Source: Purshia tridentata (Eukaryota; Streptophyta; Magnoliopsida; Rosales; Rosaceae). From it: DNA of 64,000 nt. The translations under genes were made by a program, and so were the position numbers. Positions 12,061-23,863 of this stretch are shown in pieces. Under the pieces are notes generated by a model. It was not told where the DNA came from. It did not search any database and saw only the letters and a program-made list of their open reading frames with translations. The stretch spans positions 55,119 through 119,118 of the forward strand of contig QANT01008504.1 in NCBI GenBank assembly GCA_003254885.1, read 5' to 3'. Numbering within the stretch: position 1 is the first letter of the stretch; each line of letters opens with the position of its first letter.

Positions 12061-12821
12061 TGAGAGAGAGGCAAATGCTTGTTTTGAGATGCGAGCCGAT
12101 TCCGGCAGAAAGGGAACCTTCTCCGTACTCCTCCTTTTCCTCCTTTTGATTCTCATTCTTCCCCGCATTTAATTCCAATCTCTCGGACTCTCTTCTTCTT
12201 CGTCTCCTTCTTTTCTACACACTTCTTTTCTTCTACTCATCATCACTTGTCAGATCATATATATTCTCCTTTTGATGAAATTAGGGTTTCTTATTGTGCT
12301 TGGACTTGGAGTCGTCGTCATCGCCTTAGTTCAATCGCTGTGATATGCTCCAATCGGTCGCCGGATGTATTCTTGAAGACTCTGGGATTGGTTAGGGTTT
12401 CTTTTTTGTCAGGGATTTAATTTCTATTTAAGATTCTGTGGGCTATTGTTATTGTTGTTTAACCTCTGAGGTCTTATTGGTGATATGATGATTTTGGCTG
12501 TAAATAGTGTTAGATTTTGTGCATCGTTTCCCGCCTGATTTTCTCCTCCGTTTTTATTTTGTGAATCTTGGAGGATTTTCTTTCTGTTTTCATTGCAATT
12601 AAAAAAGAAAAAGAAAAAGAAAACAAGAAACAAGGGGAACAAAATCATAATCAAATCCCATACAAAAACACATCCATATCCGAATTCACCCACTATTTTT
12701 ATTGTGGGTAATTTTTTTTTTCTTTTTGTATACTAAAATTTAGAGCAAAAAGAAGAATTTAGTTTTTGAGGAGGACGAGCTGGTTCCTGGTTCCTATTCT
12801 TGTTGGGTCATTTGCCATTCT

Positions 12822-14616
12822 ATGGGAATACCTGATCGTTCACTACCAGATCTAATAGAGAAAATTAGGTCTTGGATTTCTAGGGGAGCAAGTGATTTAC
12901 GGTGTTTGTCTGGCGAGTTTGATATGCCTGGTAACAGTTGCAACATGTGTTGTGATTGCAATACAAAATCCACTGGTATGGGTCATAGATATCACTGCCA
13001 AAGCTGTGGCCGATGGATTTGTGGAAAGTGTATTCAGGGGTCTGAATGGGGTGGCATCAAGAGCAGTGATGAGGTTGGAGAGACGACTACTAAGTTCTGC
13101 AAGTTTTGTTCTCAGGTTAAATTAAGGAGGGATGGTGGAAGGAAGTATAGTGAGAAAGTGCATCCTTCTGCTTCTCCTCGAGAAAGCCCTGAGCCGCCGT
13201 CCCCATGTTTTAGTGTTGAAAAAATCAAGTTTTCTGTGGATAATGAATCGATTCACAGTGATCATTTCTCAAGGTTTCTAGAATCCCGGGATTGCGGGTA
13301 TTCTCCCCATGCTGCGACGAGTATGACCGCATCTCCAGTATCTGTTCATCGCTCTTTTAGCAGGTACGCTTTCATTCAGATTGCACGTAGTGTGTCAGGA
13401 TGCAGTCCTAAAAGTTTTATGGGATCATGTATAATTGGATTTCTTGCATATAATTAATGCCTTCTTCTGCTTTTGTAATGAATTCTCTGTCTACAAATGT
13501 AGGAGCGATGAAGAAGAGGCGGAGGATTCTGGAAAGAACTTTTTCAGCCCATCAAGTGAATACTGTGATAACAATTTGGATATAGATTTAAGTAGTGTTA
13601 GTGCTAGAAATGAGTTTTATAGTTCAAGGTCACTGGGATCAAGTCATTTTGATTGCCCATCTAGAATTTATTATACTTCTAGTGGAGTTGGGCATTCTGT
13701 ACAGCAGTGGCAGGAGGGAATCGCAGTGTCTCAGAATGATGGTCCCTTTGGTCAACAGACTATGGCCGTTTTAAAAAGGCCTGAGAGAGGGACTGAGGAT
13801 CCAGATATTACTGATGATTGCTCTGATGACCTGTCAGTTTTCCGCAGCCAATATGAGAAATCACAGAGGCCACTGGATTTTGAAAACAATGGTCTCATCT
13901 GGTATCCCCCTCCCCCCGATGATGAGAATGATGAAGCAGAGACTAATTTCTTTTCTTATGATGATGAAGATGATGATATTGGAGATTCAGGTGCAATTTT
14001 TTCATCAAGTAGTAGCCTTTCAAGCATGTTTCCTGCAAAGGAGAAACAGAATGAGGGTAACAAGGAACCTCTTAGAGCTGTGGTACAGGGGCATTTTAGA
14101 GCTCTTGTATCACAATTGCTACAAGGTGAGGGTTTTGAATTGGGCAAAGAGGATGGCGATGAGGATTGGCTTGACATAGTTACAACGATAGCTTGGCAAG
14201 CTGCAAATTTTGTTAAACCGGATACTAGCAGAGGAGGCAGCATGGATCCTGGTGATTATGTGAAAGTTAAATGTATTGCATCAGGAAGTCCAAGTGACAG
14301 GTATGATGTCCTTGACATTTTGCAGGTTTCTGTACATGTGACAGATTTATATCTTTAATCTAAACAATTTGATTTGTGCAGCACTCTTATAAAAGGAGTA
14401 GTTTGTACAAAGAATATAAAGCACAAGCGCATGACCTCACAGTACAAAAATCCTAGATTACTTATTTTAGGAGGAGCACTTGAATATCAGAAAGTTCCAA
14501 ACCAGTTGGCGTCTCTTGATACATTACTACTTCAGGTTTTGTTAGCTGCCCCAGCTACCCCTGCTCTAGTCACTTCCCATCCCTACGGGGGTTTTCTTTT
14601 CCCCTCTTATTCAATT

Positions 14617-14654
<38 letters not shown>

Positions 14655-17600
14655 CCTCCCTCCCTCCCTCCCTCATAACTGATGACTATTGTTGAAACAT
14701 TAGTTCTAAAAATGAATTTGTGACTTTCTTTGGACAGGAAAATGATCATCTTAGGATGATTATCTCAAAGATAGAGGCTCTTCGCCCAAATGTTCTTCTG
14801 GTAGAAAAAAGTGTATCTTCGTATGCTCAAGACCATTTGCTAGCAAAGGAAATATCGTTAGTGCTGAATGTTAAAAGGCCACTACTGGAGCGTATAGCCC
14901 GGTGCACTGGTGCACTTATTACTCCATCAATTGATGATATCCCTAAAGCCCGCTTGGGACATTGTGAATTGTTCCGGTTAGAAAAAATTTCTGAACAGCA
15001 TGAGCCAGCCAATCAGTTTAACAAGAAACCATTGAAAACTCTGATGTTTTTTGAAGGGTGTCCAAGGCGTCTTTGTTGCACAGTAATGTTTTCCATATGC
15101 AACATTTTGCTATTTTTTATAGTAATTTACTCATGATCTTCATCCTGATATAGTATAAAGATTTAGAGTTTAGTTGTCTCTAATATTGTCAATTTCTTTT
15201 GTAGGTCCTGCTGAAGGGCGCATGTGTTGATGAACTAAAGAAGATCAAACATGTTGTCCAGTATGCAGTGTTTGCAGCTTATCATTTATCCCTTGAAACT
15301 TCCTTCCTTGCTGATGAGGGTGCTACCCTGCCCAAGATGACACTGAGACACTCAAATACTATACCAGATAGGACAACAGCAGATATTGCAATTTCAGTAA
15401 TCTCTAATTCTCTTACTTCGAGTAATTCCAAAGCTGTAGTTGATGCTTCTGCCCATGATGATGACATTTTGGGTTTGAACCCAGAAATTGAAGGATCAGA
15501 ATCTTTGCCTGGGCATCTTGATCCTGGACATATTTTTCGTTTGTCTAATGGCTCTGTGGACTTTATGGTTGGAAATACATTTTCGGATGCATATAATGAT
15601 GATTTAGCATGTAATGTATTTTTGGACTCTTCTTCATATCAATACAAGGATCTAAAGGGGCTCGCTGCACATTCTTCTGACACAAAAAATCTTTCCCAAC
15701 CAGAGTTGCAAGAAACTTTGCCTCATGATGGGAGTCAACATGAGGATAACCATGAATTGTCAAACTCTGAAAGGATAGATCACAATGAAGTTTCAAGTGA
15801 GTACTTCCCTACTGCTGACACTCATCAGAGCATATTGGTATCCTTTTCAAGCCATTGTGTTTTGAAAGGAACTGTTTGTGAACGCTCCCGGCTTCTGCGT
15901 ATAAAATTCTATGGCTGCTTTGATAAGCCACTTGGCAGATATCTTCGTGATGACCTATTTGATCAGGTAATTTATCGTTAGTTTAATTCAACCCCTCCAC
16001 CCTTATGTTATTCCTTATTATGGAATGGAAGTATAGTTAATAAGGTTTGTAATTAGCAGGCTTCTTTCTGTCGATCATGTAAAGAGCCAGCTGAGGCCCA
16101 TGTTCTATGTTACACCCATCAGCAAGGAAACCTTACCATTAATGTGAGACGCCTTCCTTCACTAAAGCTACCTGGGGAAAGAGATGGTAAAATATGGATG
16201 TGGCATCGTTGTCTAAGGTGTGCCCATATAGATGGAGTTCCACCGGCAACACGTAGAGTAATCATGTCAGATGCTGCATGGGGACTTTCTTTTGGAAAGT
16301 TCTTGGAACTTAGCTTTTCAAACCATGCAACTGCTAATCGTGTGGCTACTTGTGGTCATTCATTACAAAGAGACTGTCTCCGTTACTATGGGTGAGTTCT
16401 AATAGTTTTTGATTGATCTATAAATTTTTCTCATATAAAGTGATCTTTTAAATAATAAAAAATATTGACAACTCTTGTATAACAGGTTTGGGAGCATGGT
16501 TGCATTCTTCCGATATTCCCCCATTGATATTCTTTCTGTCCATTTGCCCCCTTCAGTGCTTGAATTCAATGGCCAAGTTCAACCAGAGTGGTTAAGAAAA
16601 GAGGCAGCAGAGGTGCCTTTTCACTTCTTGAATATTTTTCTCGACTTCTGCTAAATGTTGAACTAGTTTTGAACTTTTGCAAGTTCAAGAGATCTCAGTT
16701 CTAATAGCCTATGTTTTCTTGCAGCTCATGGGAAAAATGGAAACCTTATATGCAGAGATATCTGATGTACTCGACTGCATGGAAGAGAAAAATAGATCTT
16801 TTGGATGTGGAATGTCAGGTACAAGTGAATTACAGAACCACATCATGGAACTGAAAGATCTGCTTAAAAAGGAAAGAAGTGACTTCATTGTAAGTAAAAA
16901 TTTGAGTATCATTCTGATATTTATGTGATTGATTGTTATCGCATTCCTTGTCTATACATGTTTAATGCCTTGTGGACAATAAATCTGTCTTTCCATAAGC
17001 TAGTGTCCTTGCTTGTTCATAGGGTTTTCTGCAACCTGCTTTTGTGGAGACGTCAGAACCATGCCAAATGGCTGTAGTAGACATATTGGAGCTAAATCGA
17101 TTGAGACGTTCTCTTTTAATTGGTTCTCATGTTTGGGATCGCCAGCTTTATTCATTGAACTCGCTTCTTAGAAGGAATCCTGTTTCTGTGGCTACTGACA
17201 GGGATGTATCTTTTGGCCACCTGCAAGAGTTCTCAAGTTATCAATCTAGTAAGGATAGCAGGCTTGATTATGGCCATGAAGATAATGTGTCTGAATCTTC
17301 AAAATTACAAGTGCCACCTGGGAATGATTTACTGCCAGATAAAGAACCTAACGTACCAACTAATGAACCTTCTGAAGATCCCATGTTAGTATCATGTAAT
17401 TATAGCCGTGAGGAGGAAATGCATTCAGACGCATCCCATAGATCTACTCTTTCTGAGAGAATAGATTCTGCATGGACTGGAACTGATCAAGTTCTGGTGA
17501 AAGCTCAACCTCTTCATACATCACATGCAGATGGACTCCAAGCTGGTGCTCTCAGGAAGACAAGTCAAAATGATGATCCTTCTTTTAGGAGGATAATGTT

Positions 17601-19520
17601 GCCAGTGAGAGTTCATTCTTTTGATTCTGCACAAAGATTCCAAGAAAGGATTAGGAAAGGATTGCCCCCTTATTCGTTGCATTTGTCGGCACTTAGATCA
17701 TTCCATGCTTCTGGAGATTACAGGAGTATGGTGAGAGATCCTGTTTCTAGTGTAACAAGGACTTATTCCCAGGCATTGCCACGAGAGGCACAAAAGTTAA
17801 ATTCAATACTTAGTTCCACACCCTCGGTTATCTCCTCTGCATCTCAAATAGCTGATGGAGTCCGGTTGCTGCTTTCCCAGACAAGCAACAATGACATAGT
17901 CATTGGTGTTTATGATAGTGAGCCCACTAGCATAATATCATATGCCCTTAGTTCCAAGAATTATGAGGACTGGGTTGCTAATAAGTTGAATGAGCATGAG
18001 GGAGGCTGGAGCGTCCACGAAAGCTATAAAGAAGATTCTGCAGCTTCCACCTTTTCACCCTGGCAGTCTTTTGGCACTATGGACTTGGATTATATCCACT
18101 ATGGAAGTTATGGATCTGAAGATGCTTCATCATCCATGGGTACCCTGTTTGCAGATCCAAAAAAATCTCCACATTTAAGGATTTCATTCGGGGATGAGTC
18201 CTCAAATGCTGGAGGCAAAGTGAAGTTTTCTGTGACTTGTTATTTTGCAAAACAGTTTGACTCTCTTAGGAAAAAATGCTGCTCTAATGAAGTGGATTTT
18301 GTAAGATCCTTGAGCCGCTGCCGGAGGTGGAGTGCACAAGGGGGGAAAAGCAATGTATATTTTGCCAAATCTTTGGATGATAGATTCATCATAAAACAAG
18401 TCACAAAGACAGAGTTGGAATCCTTTCAGGAATTTGCACCCGAGTATTTTAAATATCTGACTGATTCCCTTAGCTCAGGAAGCCCAACTTGTCTTGCAAA
18501 GGTTCTTGGCATATATCAGGTTAGATCTTGTTTTCTGATTTTTATTAACACGCCCTGGTTAGTGGATGGATTATGGCTTAATTATTCTTGTGATTTCATT
18601 TTATTGGTGTTTGACCCAAAATAATTCTATTGTGAGTTGGCAGGTCACTGTTAAACATCTGAAAGGTGGGAAGGAAACTAAAATGGATTTGATGGTGATG
18701 GAGAACCTTTTCTTTAAAAGAAATATTTCAAGGGTGTATGATCTCAAGGGGTCTGCTCGATCCCGTTACAATTCTGATACAACAGGTGCAAACAAAGTAC
18801 TGTTAGATATGAATTTGTTGGAAACATTGCGCACAAAACCCATATTTCTGGGAAGCAAAGCGAAGAGAAGCCTGGAAAGAGCTATTTGGAACGATACATC
18901 CTTTTTAGCGGTATGCCTTCATCCCCTTCCCTTTTTCTTGCATCTGACAGACTCACACCTTGACATTGAGGTTTCTAATATTGATTTCAAGGTTTTCAAA
19001 TCCATGGCTTCTCCTCTGCTTTGTATTAAGTATTCACTCTTCACATTTCATGTGATTGAAACATTTTGTTGACAATATTGCCTCAAATTATAAATGTTAT
19101 TTTCTTAAGATAATTAAGCCTTTTATGCCTTCTATGGTGCATCTATTTAGTTGTTGAAACCCCAGTAAATTATAACCCTACATTTAATCACAACTGTTTT
19201 CATTTTTGTTTTATTCCCTTTTCATCTTTTGACTGACACTTTGAAATTCTGTCATGCTTCTCCAGTCTGTTGATGTAATGGACTACTCGCTGCTGGTTGG
19301 CGTGGATGATGAGCGGAAGGAGTTGGTTTTGGGGATCATTGATTTCATGAGACAGTATACATGGGACAAGCATTTGGAGACATGGGTGAAGGCATCGGGA
19401 ATACTTGGTGGTCTGAAGAATGCAGCCCCCACAATTGTTTCTCCCAAACAATACAAGAAAAGATTCCGAAAGGCAATGACCACCTATTTTCTCACTGTAC
19501 CTGATCAATGGTCTTCATGA
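12822..19520 (+). CDS. FAB1C: 1-phosphatidylinositol-3-phosphate 5-kinase, FAB1C type (PIKfyve family)
   Basis: Makes PtdIns(3,5)P2 from PtdIns3P on endosomal and vacuolar membranes (family knowledge). Eleven exons join in frame to 1747 residues: 12822-13363, 13503-14300, 14382-14535, 14738-15082, 15205-15966, 16060-16391, 16486-16612, 16725-16889, 17023-18519, 18644-18910, 19266-19520. Order: a Cys-rich FYVE-like finger (residues 43-96), an acidic linker with PLDFENNGLIWYPPPPDDEN, a TCP-1/chaperonin-like domain (about 400-700), a conserved Cys-rich region (FCRSCKEPAEAHVLCY, LRCAHIDGVPPATRR), and a C-terminal lipid kinase domain (about 1470-1747). The kinase domain holds SNVYFAKSLDDRFIIKQV, the DLKGS motif and DVMDYSLLVG. 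The N-terminus MGIPD and the linker resemble Arabidopsis FAB1C rather than FAB1A/B, but the finger is better preserved here. The ATG is the first in frame. The leader probably starts near 12180. Confidence 0.95.
14619..14673. repeat. TC microsatellite in FAB1C-type gene intron 3
   Basis: A run of about 16 TC units passes into a CCCT-type run. It lies inside the intron between exons 3 and 4, on the pyrimidine-rich side before the acceptor. It is likely length-variable between individuals. Confidence 0.95.
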
Positions 19521-21035
19521 ACTGCATCATTGTATTCTTTTTGTTCACAAAAGATGTGTTCATTAATAAGGATTAGGGGAACTATTAGTGGTGATAAGCA
19601 GAGAGGAGGGAAATCCCTCCATCTGGGGTTTTTTTTTTTTTTTTTTTNNNNNNNNNTTTTTTTTTTTTTTTTGTGTTGGGTTCTTTCTTTCCCTTTTATT
19701 TTGTATATGGGGAAGAATGAACCCAAAGTAGATTTGTTAACGCTGTAATTGTGAAGAGTTGGCAACTGTTTTTTAAATTGACAAGTTTACCAACAATGAA
19801 GTCTCAAGGGGGAAAGTAGGCTTAGCAATGTGACACAGTAGACAAATGTAAAGTTGATAGGGTGGATTTCATGTCCACGTGCTTCATCAGTAAAATATCA
19901 AATTTTATTACTCTTGAATTATTGAATTCTCTTTCAATTCTCTGAACACATGTATCACAGTATCAGGGAATGCATCTTTGAGTACTCCATGAAATTCTCT
20001 AAGCACATGGTATCCTTTAATACACATGTATCGGATACTTTATAAATCACCCAGCTAGCTTTCTTGGGGCCAGGCTAAGTGGTGAGGGTGTGTGGGGAAT
20101 GTAACCAAAAAAAAAAAAATAATACTAAATATAATTGCTTTTGAATAAGAAATCTTATTTTGGTAATATATAAAAAAGATTAATGTTGTGTTGTCATGGA
20201 TAGCCTCATTCTATTCCAAATTTTCAATGATGGGCTTAAGTTAATATTATTTCTTACCTCTTTTCAAAGAAAATTTTATACTTAAAAGTTTGACAAAGTA
20301 TGCATGGGTTGGGAGACATCATATGAATAAGACGAAACGAGAAGATGAAAAAGTTTTACAAGTAATAATTCTACGGTATAATTACATCAGTTACTCCAAG
20401 ATAACTCTCACTCATATTAAGTGTTTGGTTAATGAGAAACTGAAACTGCGCAGACTAAAGTGGAAAGTGGAGAGCCATCGACTCTGGACTGTCTGGCTAC
20501 TACTTGTTAAGAAGCCACAGCTATTTGTATCTCTCCTTCATTGGCTGGTCGGAAACTCACTCGCTTCTGCAGGTTTAAACATCCAAAACAAGAATGAAGA
20601 ATATTTCAGTATAGATGAAAATATTTCGATGAATCCCAAGCTAGTTATGACTTATGAGTAGTTCACTTACATTTCGATGTTCAACTTAATATAATTGATT
20701 TATGATTCTTAGCCGTTATTTTTTAGTTTCTTTAAGCCTGCAGCTAAGAATAACTGCTTAAACCATTTTAATGAGTTTTATATTGTAGATTATACTACTT
20801 TTAGCAAATGGTCCTTGAAATGCTACCAAAACATGTTGTATGGAAACAGAGTGTTGACTACAAAGTAGCAACTGTGTGCCACTAAGCAGGTAAAGCAGGT
20901 GAAAAGCTTGACTAGCTAGGCATATTTTCAAATTGCTCAAACTTTTGAATGCCCTCAATCTCATTTCAACGTGTTTCTCGTTAACTTAACTAACACCATG
21001 ACTAGGCATATTTGGTTACCAATGTGATTTATCTA
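19521..21035. other. 3' flank of FAB1C-type gene and spacer, with assembly gap
   Basis: The kinase gene's 3' untranslated region runs into a poly-T tract interrupted by nine Ns at 19648-19656, so the real length of this homopolymer is unknown. The rest is AT-rich. A 123-codon plus-strand frame at 20290-20661 matches no family I know and has weak coding character, so I do not call it a gene. Confidence 0.6.
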
Positions 21036-22039
21036 TCAGTAAGAGTAATGATTGGTACAATTCACATTGCAGCCTTGAGGAGGAGCATAAATTGGGTCGG
21101 CAGAGGCAATGGTTCTCAGTGAACTTGAAGATGAGTAGCTTGAAAGCTCCAATTGATATATTAAGGTGGGTGCAAATTAAAGGTACGATTAAGCTAATAC
21201 CTTGGAACTCGAGCCCCTAAAATGAGGGGCCAAAATTGACTAATATATATTTATACTTTAGTTTTAGGTCCAACAACATTTCTACTGAATGAAAATGTCA
21301 AACAAAGAGCACATAACTGGGCACAAAAACAGGATTAGTGTCTTAGAGAGAGAAAGTGAGAAATGAAGCATACCTCACGCGCCTTGGTAGGTTGTCTTTT
21401 GAGAGCTATTCCATGAGTATTATGAGCATTATTCTTCCAATGCATTTGTTGGTGGTGATCATTATTAGGTCCATCACCGCTGTTGGTGTTCAGCATGCAA
21501 AGATCCACAATCTTCTCTGCTGCCTCTGCTTGGTCTCTGCTCTGCTTCATCAACATCTCAACTTGTGCTTTTGGAAGCCTCATCCTCACACGCACCGCCC
21601 CATTCATCTCATGTTTGGGTTCCTCCTCCTCCGGCAAAATGCTTGGTGCTGCTGCTGTTGATGATTTCATGACAGAAAGGTCAGAAATCGACCTCCGAGA
21701 CAGCATTAGGCTCTCCAGCCGATCCTTAGCACTCATGTTGATCCCAGACCGAACCCTTCTTGGAACTTTAATTTCCTTTGCATTATTAATAATATTATTA
21801 TTAAACTCATTTGGCAGCTCCACAAGGAAGTAAAGCCCTCTTGGCTCAAGTTGTTGGTGTGGTTCCAAAGGCCTTGCTCGAATGCCAAAATGCTTTACCT
21901 CCTCTGATTTCAGCAAAACATGACCTGGGTATTCTTTCACTACCTCACCAGCTTCTACTGGTGTCTTGAACTTGAATGTCTTCCCACTAATTTGCATAAC
22001 CTTTGCTCTGCTCTTTTTACCTCCCAAACTGTTGCCCAT
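21036..22039 (-). CDS. DUF4228 (PADRE) domain protein
   Basis: Plant-specific small protein of the DUF4228/PADRE family. These proteins are often induced by pathogens or abiotic stress; their biochemical role is not settled. I choose the Met at 22039 because it gives the family's usual N-terminus MGNSLGGKKSRAKVMQISG, a predicted N-myristoylation site. A Met three codons earlier (22048) would hide that site. Two exons are proposed: 22039-21374, ending at a GAG/gtatgc donor, and 21146-21036, giving 258 residues. Conserved family words are FKTPVEAGEVVKEYPGHVLL, GIRARPLEPHQQL and RGLYFLVELP. The second exon adds a serine-rich tail (LSSYSSSSSLRTIASADP) in phase. If the 227-base intron is not spliced, the protein would instead read through to a stop at 21335. 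The first exon is secure and the tail less so. Confidence 0.85.
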
Positions 22040-22048
22040 TGTAGTCAC

Positions 22049-23863
22049 CTATTTTAGGCCTTTGGGTTTCTTGGGGTGGCCCTTTTATGATACCTAAAGG
22101 CTAAAAAGCTCAACAGCTGATTGATGGATGGTGGGTATGAGAAAGAGACGGAGTTTTATAGGTAGTTGCTTTATAAAGGTCGTTGGTCAACAAAGAAGGC
22201 AAATTTTTTGAAAAACGATTCATTTATGTGGGTTTGACGATAACATAAATGATAAAGTACGTAGGCTTCGCTTTCCATCCTAAATTCCCAAATATAAAAT
22301 TAACTTAATTTCATTCCACAAGCCCGTGATGTGTGGAACAAAAATGATTTGCATAATCATGTATATATTTGTTCTCATATTCAAACAAACAGTTTAATTA
22401 ATTACGACAATCACGGCACGGACTTATATTTCTCTATAGATCACATTTGTCATGTGAAATTAATTTGACTTTTGGAAAATTGCATGTGTTAGGAAAACAT
22501 AATATCATTATTACCATGAGTGACGTGGGACTTGGTTTGATTCATTCATACATATATGACCCTTTTAACACTGGCTTTTAATTTGATCATCTTAATTTAA
22601 CTCATTAAGTTCTCATGTTTACTTAGGCAGCGCTACTATTGATGATTTCGACTAGTATTCATTATCTTAAGGAATGAAATTTCACGGACTCAGAAAGATA
22701 ATGCAGCTCATGTATATCTGATTGCTGCTGTTCTTCTGATGCACGTAAACCTGAGAAGTTTCAATGCCCAACCAACTCTCAAATCGAGCCTAAGGGACAA
22801 AATAATTATATATATATACACACATCCAAAAATATGACACGTAAATTTTTGTATGAAATATTGAAATGCATGAAATCAAGTATAAATTGTTGAAAACTAC
22901 AGTTGACGAGTCCAAGGTAAGAATATGGTTTATAAGTGATTGTTGTTTGGGTAATGTTCAATATACTGAAATCGGTTCTTTTTTTTTGTTTTTTGGTCTG
23001 AAATCTATTCTAAAAACTGTAAAATGCGATGGGAACAATTGACGCAAAGCAAAAATGGTCAAAGACAAAAAAAAAAAAAAGGAGAAAGTTGTAGAAAAAG
23101 CACTCAACTGTTACATTTTCGCTTTTGTAGTCTAGCTATTAGTATTGATTATACGGCTCAAACTGAATTAGTAATTCACGGATGAAGTACTGATGCCAGT
23201 TTATATATAGTTTATACGAAACTAATAAACCAAAAGGATGAAGCCAAAACATTAGAGTAGGAAATAACCGTGGTTATGACTTCCAATACTCAAAAGGAAC
23301 GCTTTAAATGTGTGCTGCCCTACCCAGCCTAACAAAGTAATGAAGAAAACAAGGGATTAATTCGGCTAATCTAAACTCTTTGATATTTGTTTTCTTGTGT
23401 GACTGATAATGACAGAGAACCATCAGAGCATATACTATGACTGTGCAAGTCACACTTCCAAGTATCAAACTCCACTACAGCATACTGAGCTGAAGAAAGT
23501 CACGGCTTAGAGTCTACGGTTAAGCCACCACAGGGTGAAATCAAATTTCAGCTTTAGAGATGATGTCGATGGGCAATTAATGATATTCATGACAGTTACG
23601 AGGAGGAAGTTTTATGGTCAGGCCAAACAATCGAACCGGAAAGCAAGCCTTCAGTAAAGAATGTTACAGCAAACAGTGTATCAAATGAATATTGTACACA
23701 CACTTGAACATGGGAGGAACAAATATACAAAGCATTGAGATTGGCTTTGTCATCTCAAGCTCGTATTCTCCGTTTCACACCACAAAAGGAATCGCGGAAC
23801 ATTGATTGACAAAAAATTGGAGGAATGAAACAAATAGGAAAATTATTGGTGGTACTACTAAAA
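22049..23863. other. spacer: promoter of DUF4228 gene and 3' flank of U-box gene
   Basis: The left part is the 5' region of the minus-strand DUF4228 gene and the right part the 3' flank of the minus-strand U-box gene. It is AT-rich with poly-A and poly-T runs near 22981 and 23069. No further gene, RNA gene or transposon end is recognised. Confidence 0.6.

Noticed and set aside
11761-12178. Overlapping minus-strand frames of about 135 codons rich in Ser, Phe, Leu and Thr
   Set aside because: They arise from the purine-rich repeat on the plus strand; two different frames are equally open, a sign of low complexity rather than coding.
13814-14243. Frames on both strands inside FAB1C-type exon 2
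   Set aside because: Out-of-frame shadows of the acidic linker; the kinase frame is supported by family similarity and splice phases.
20290-20661. 123-codon plus-strand frame
   Set aside because: No recognisable domain or signal and no splice context; may be a decayed fragment, but I cannot support a gene.
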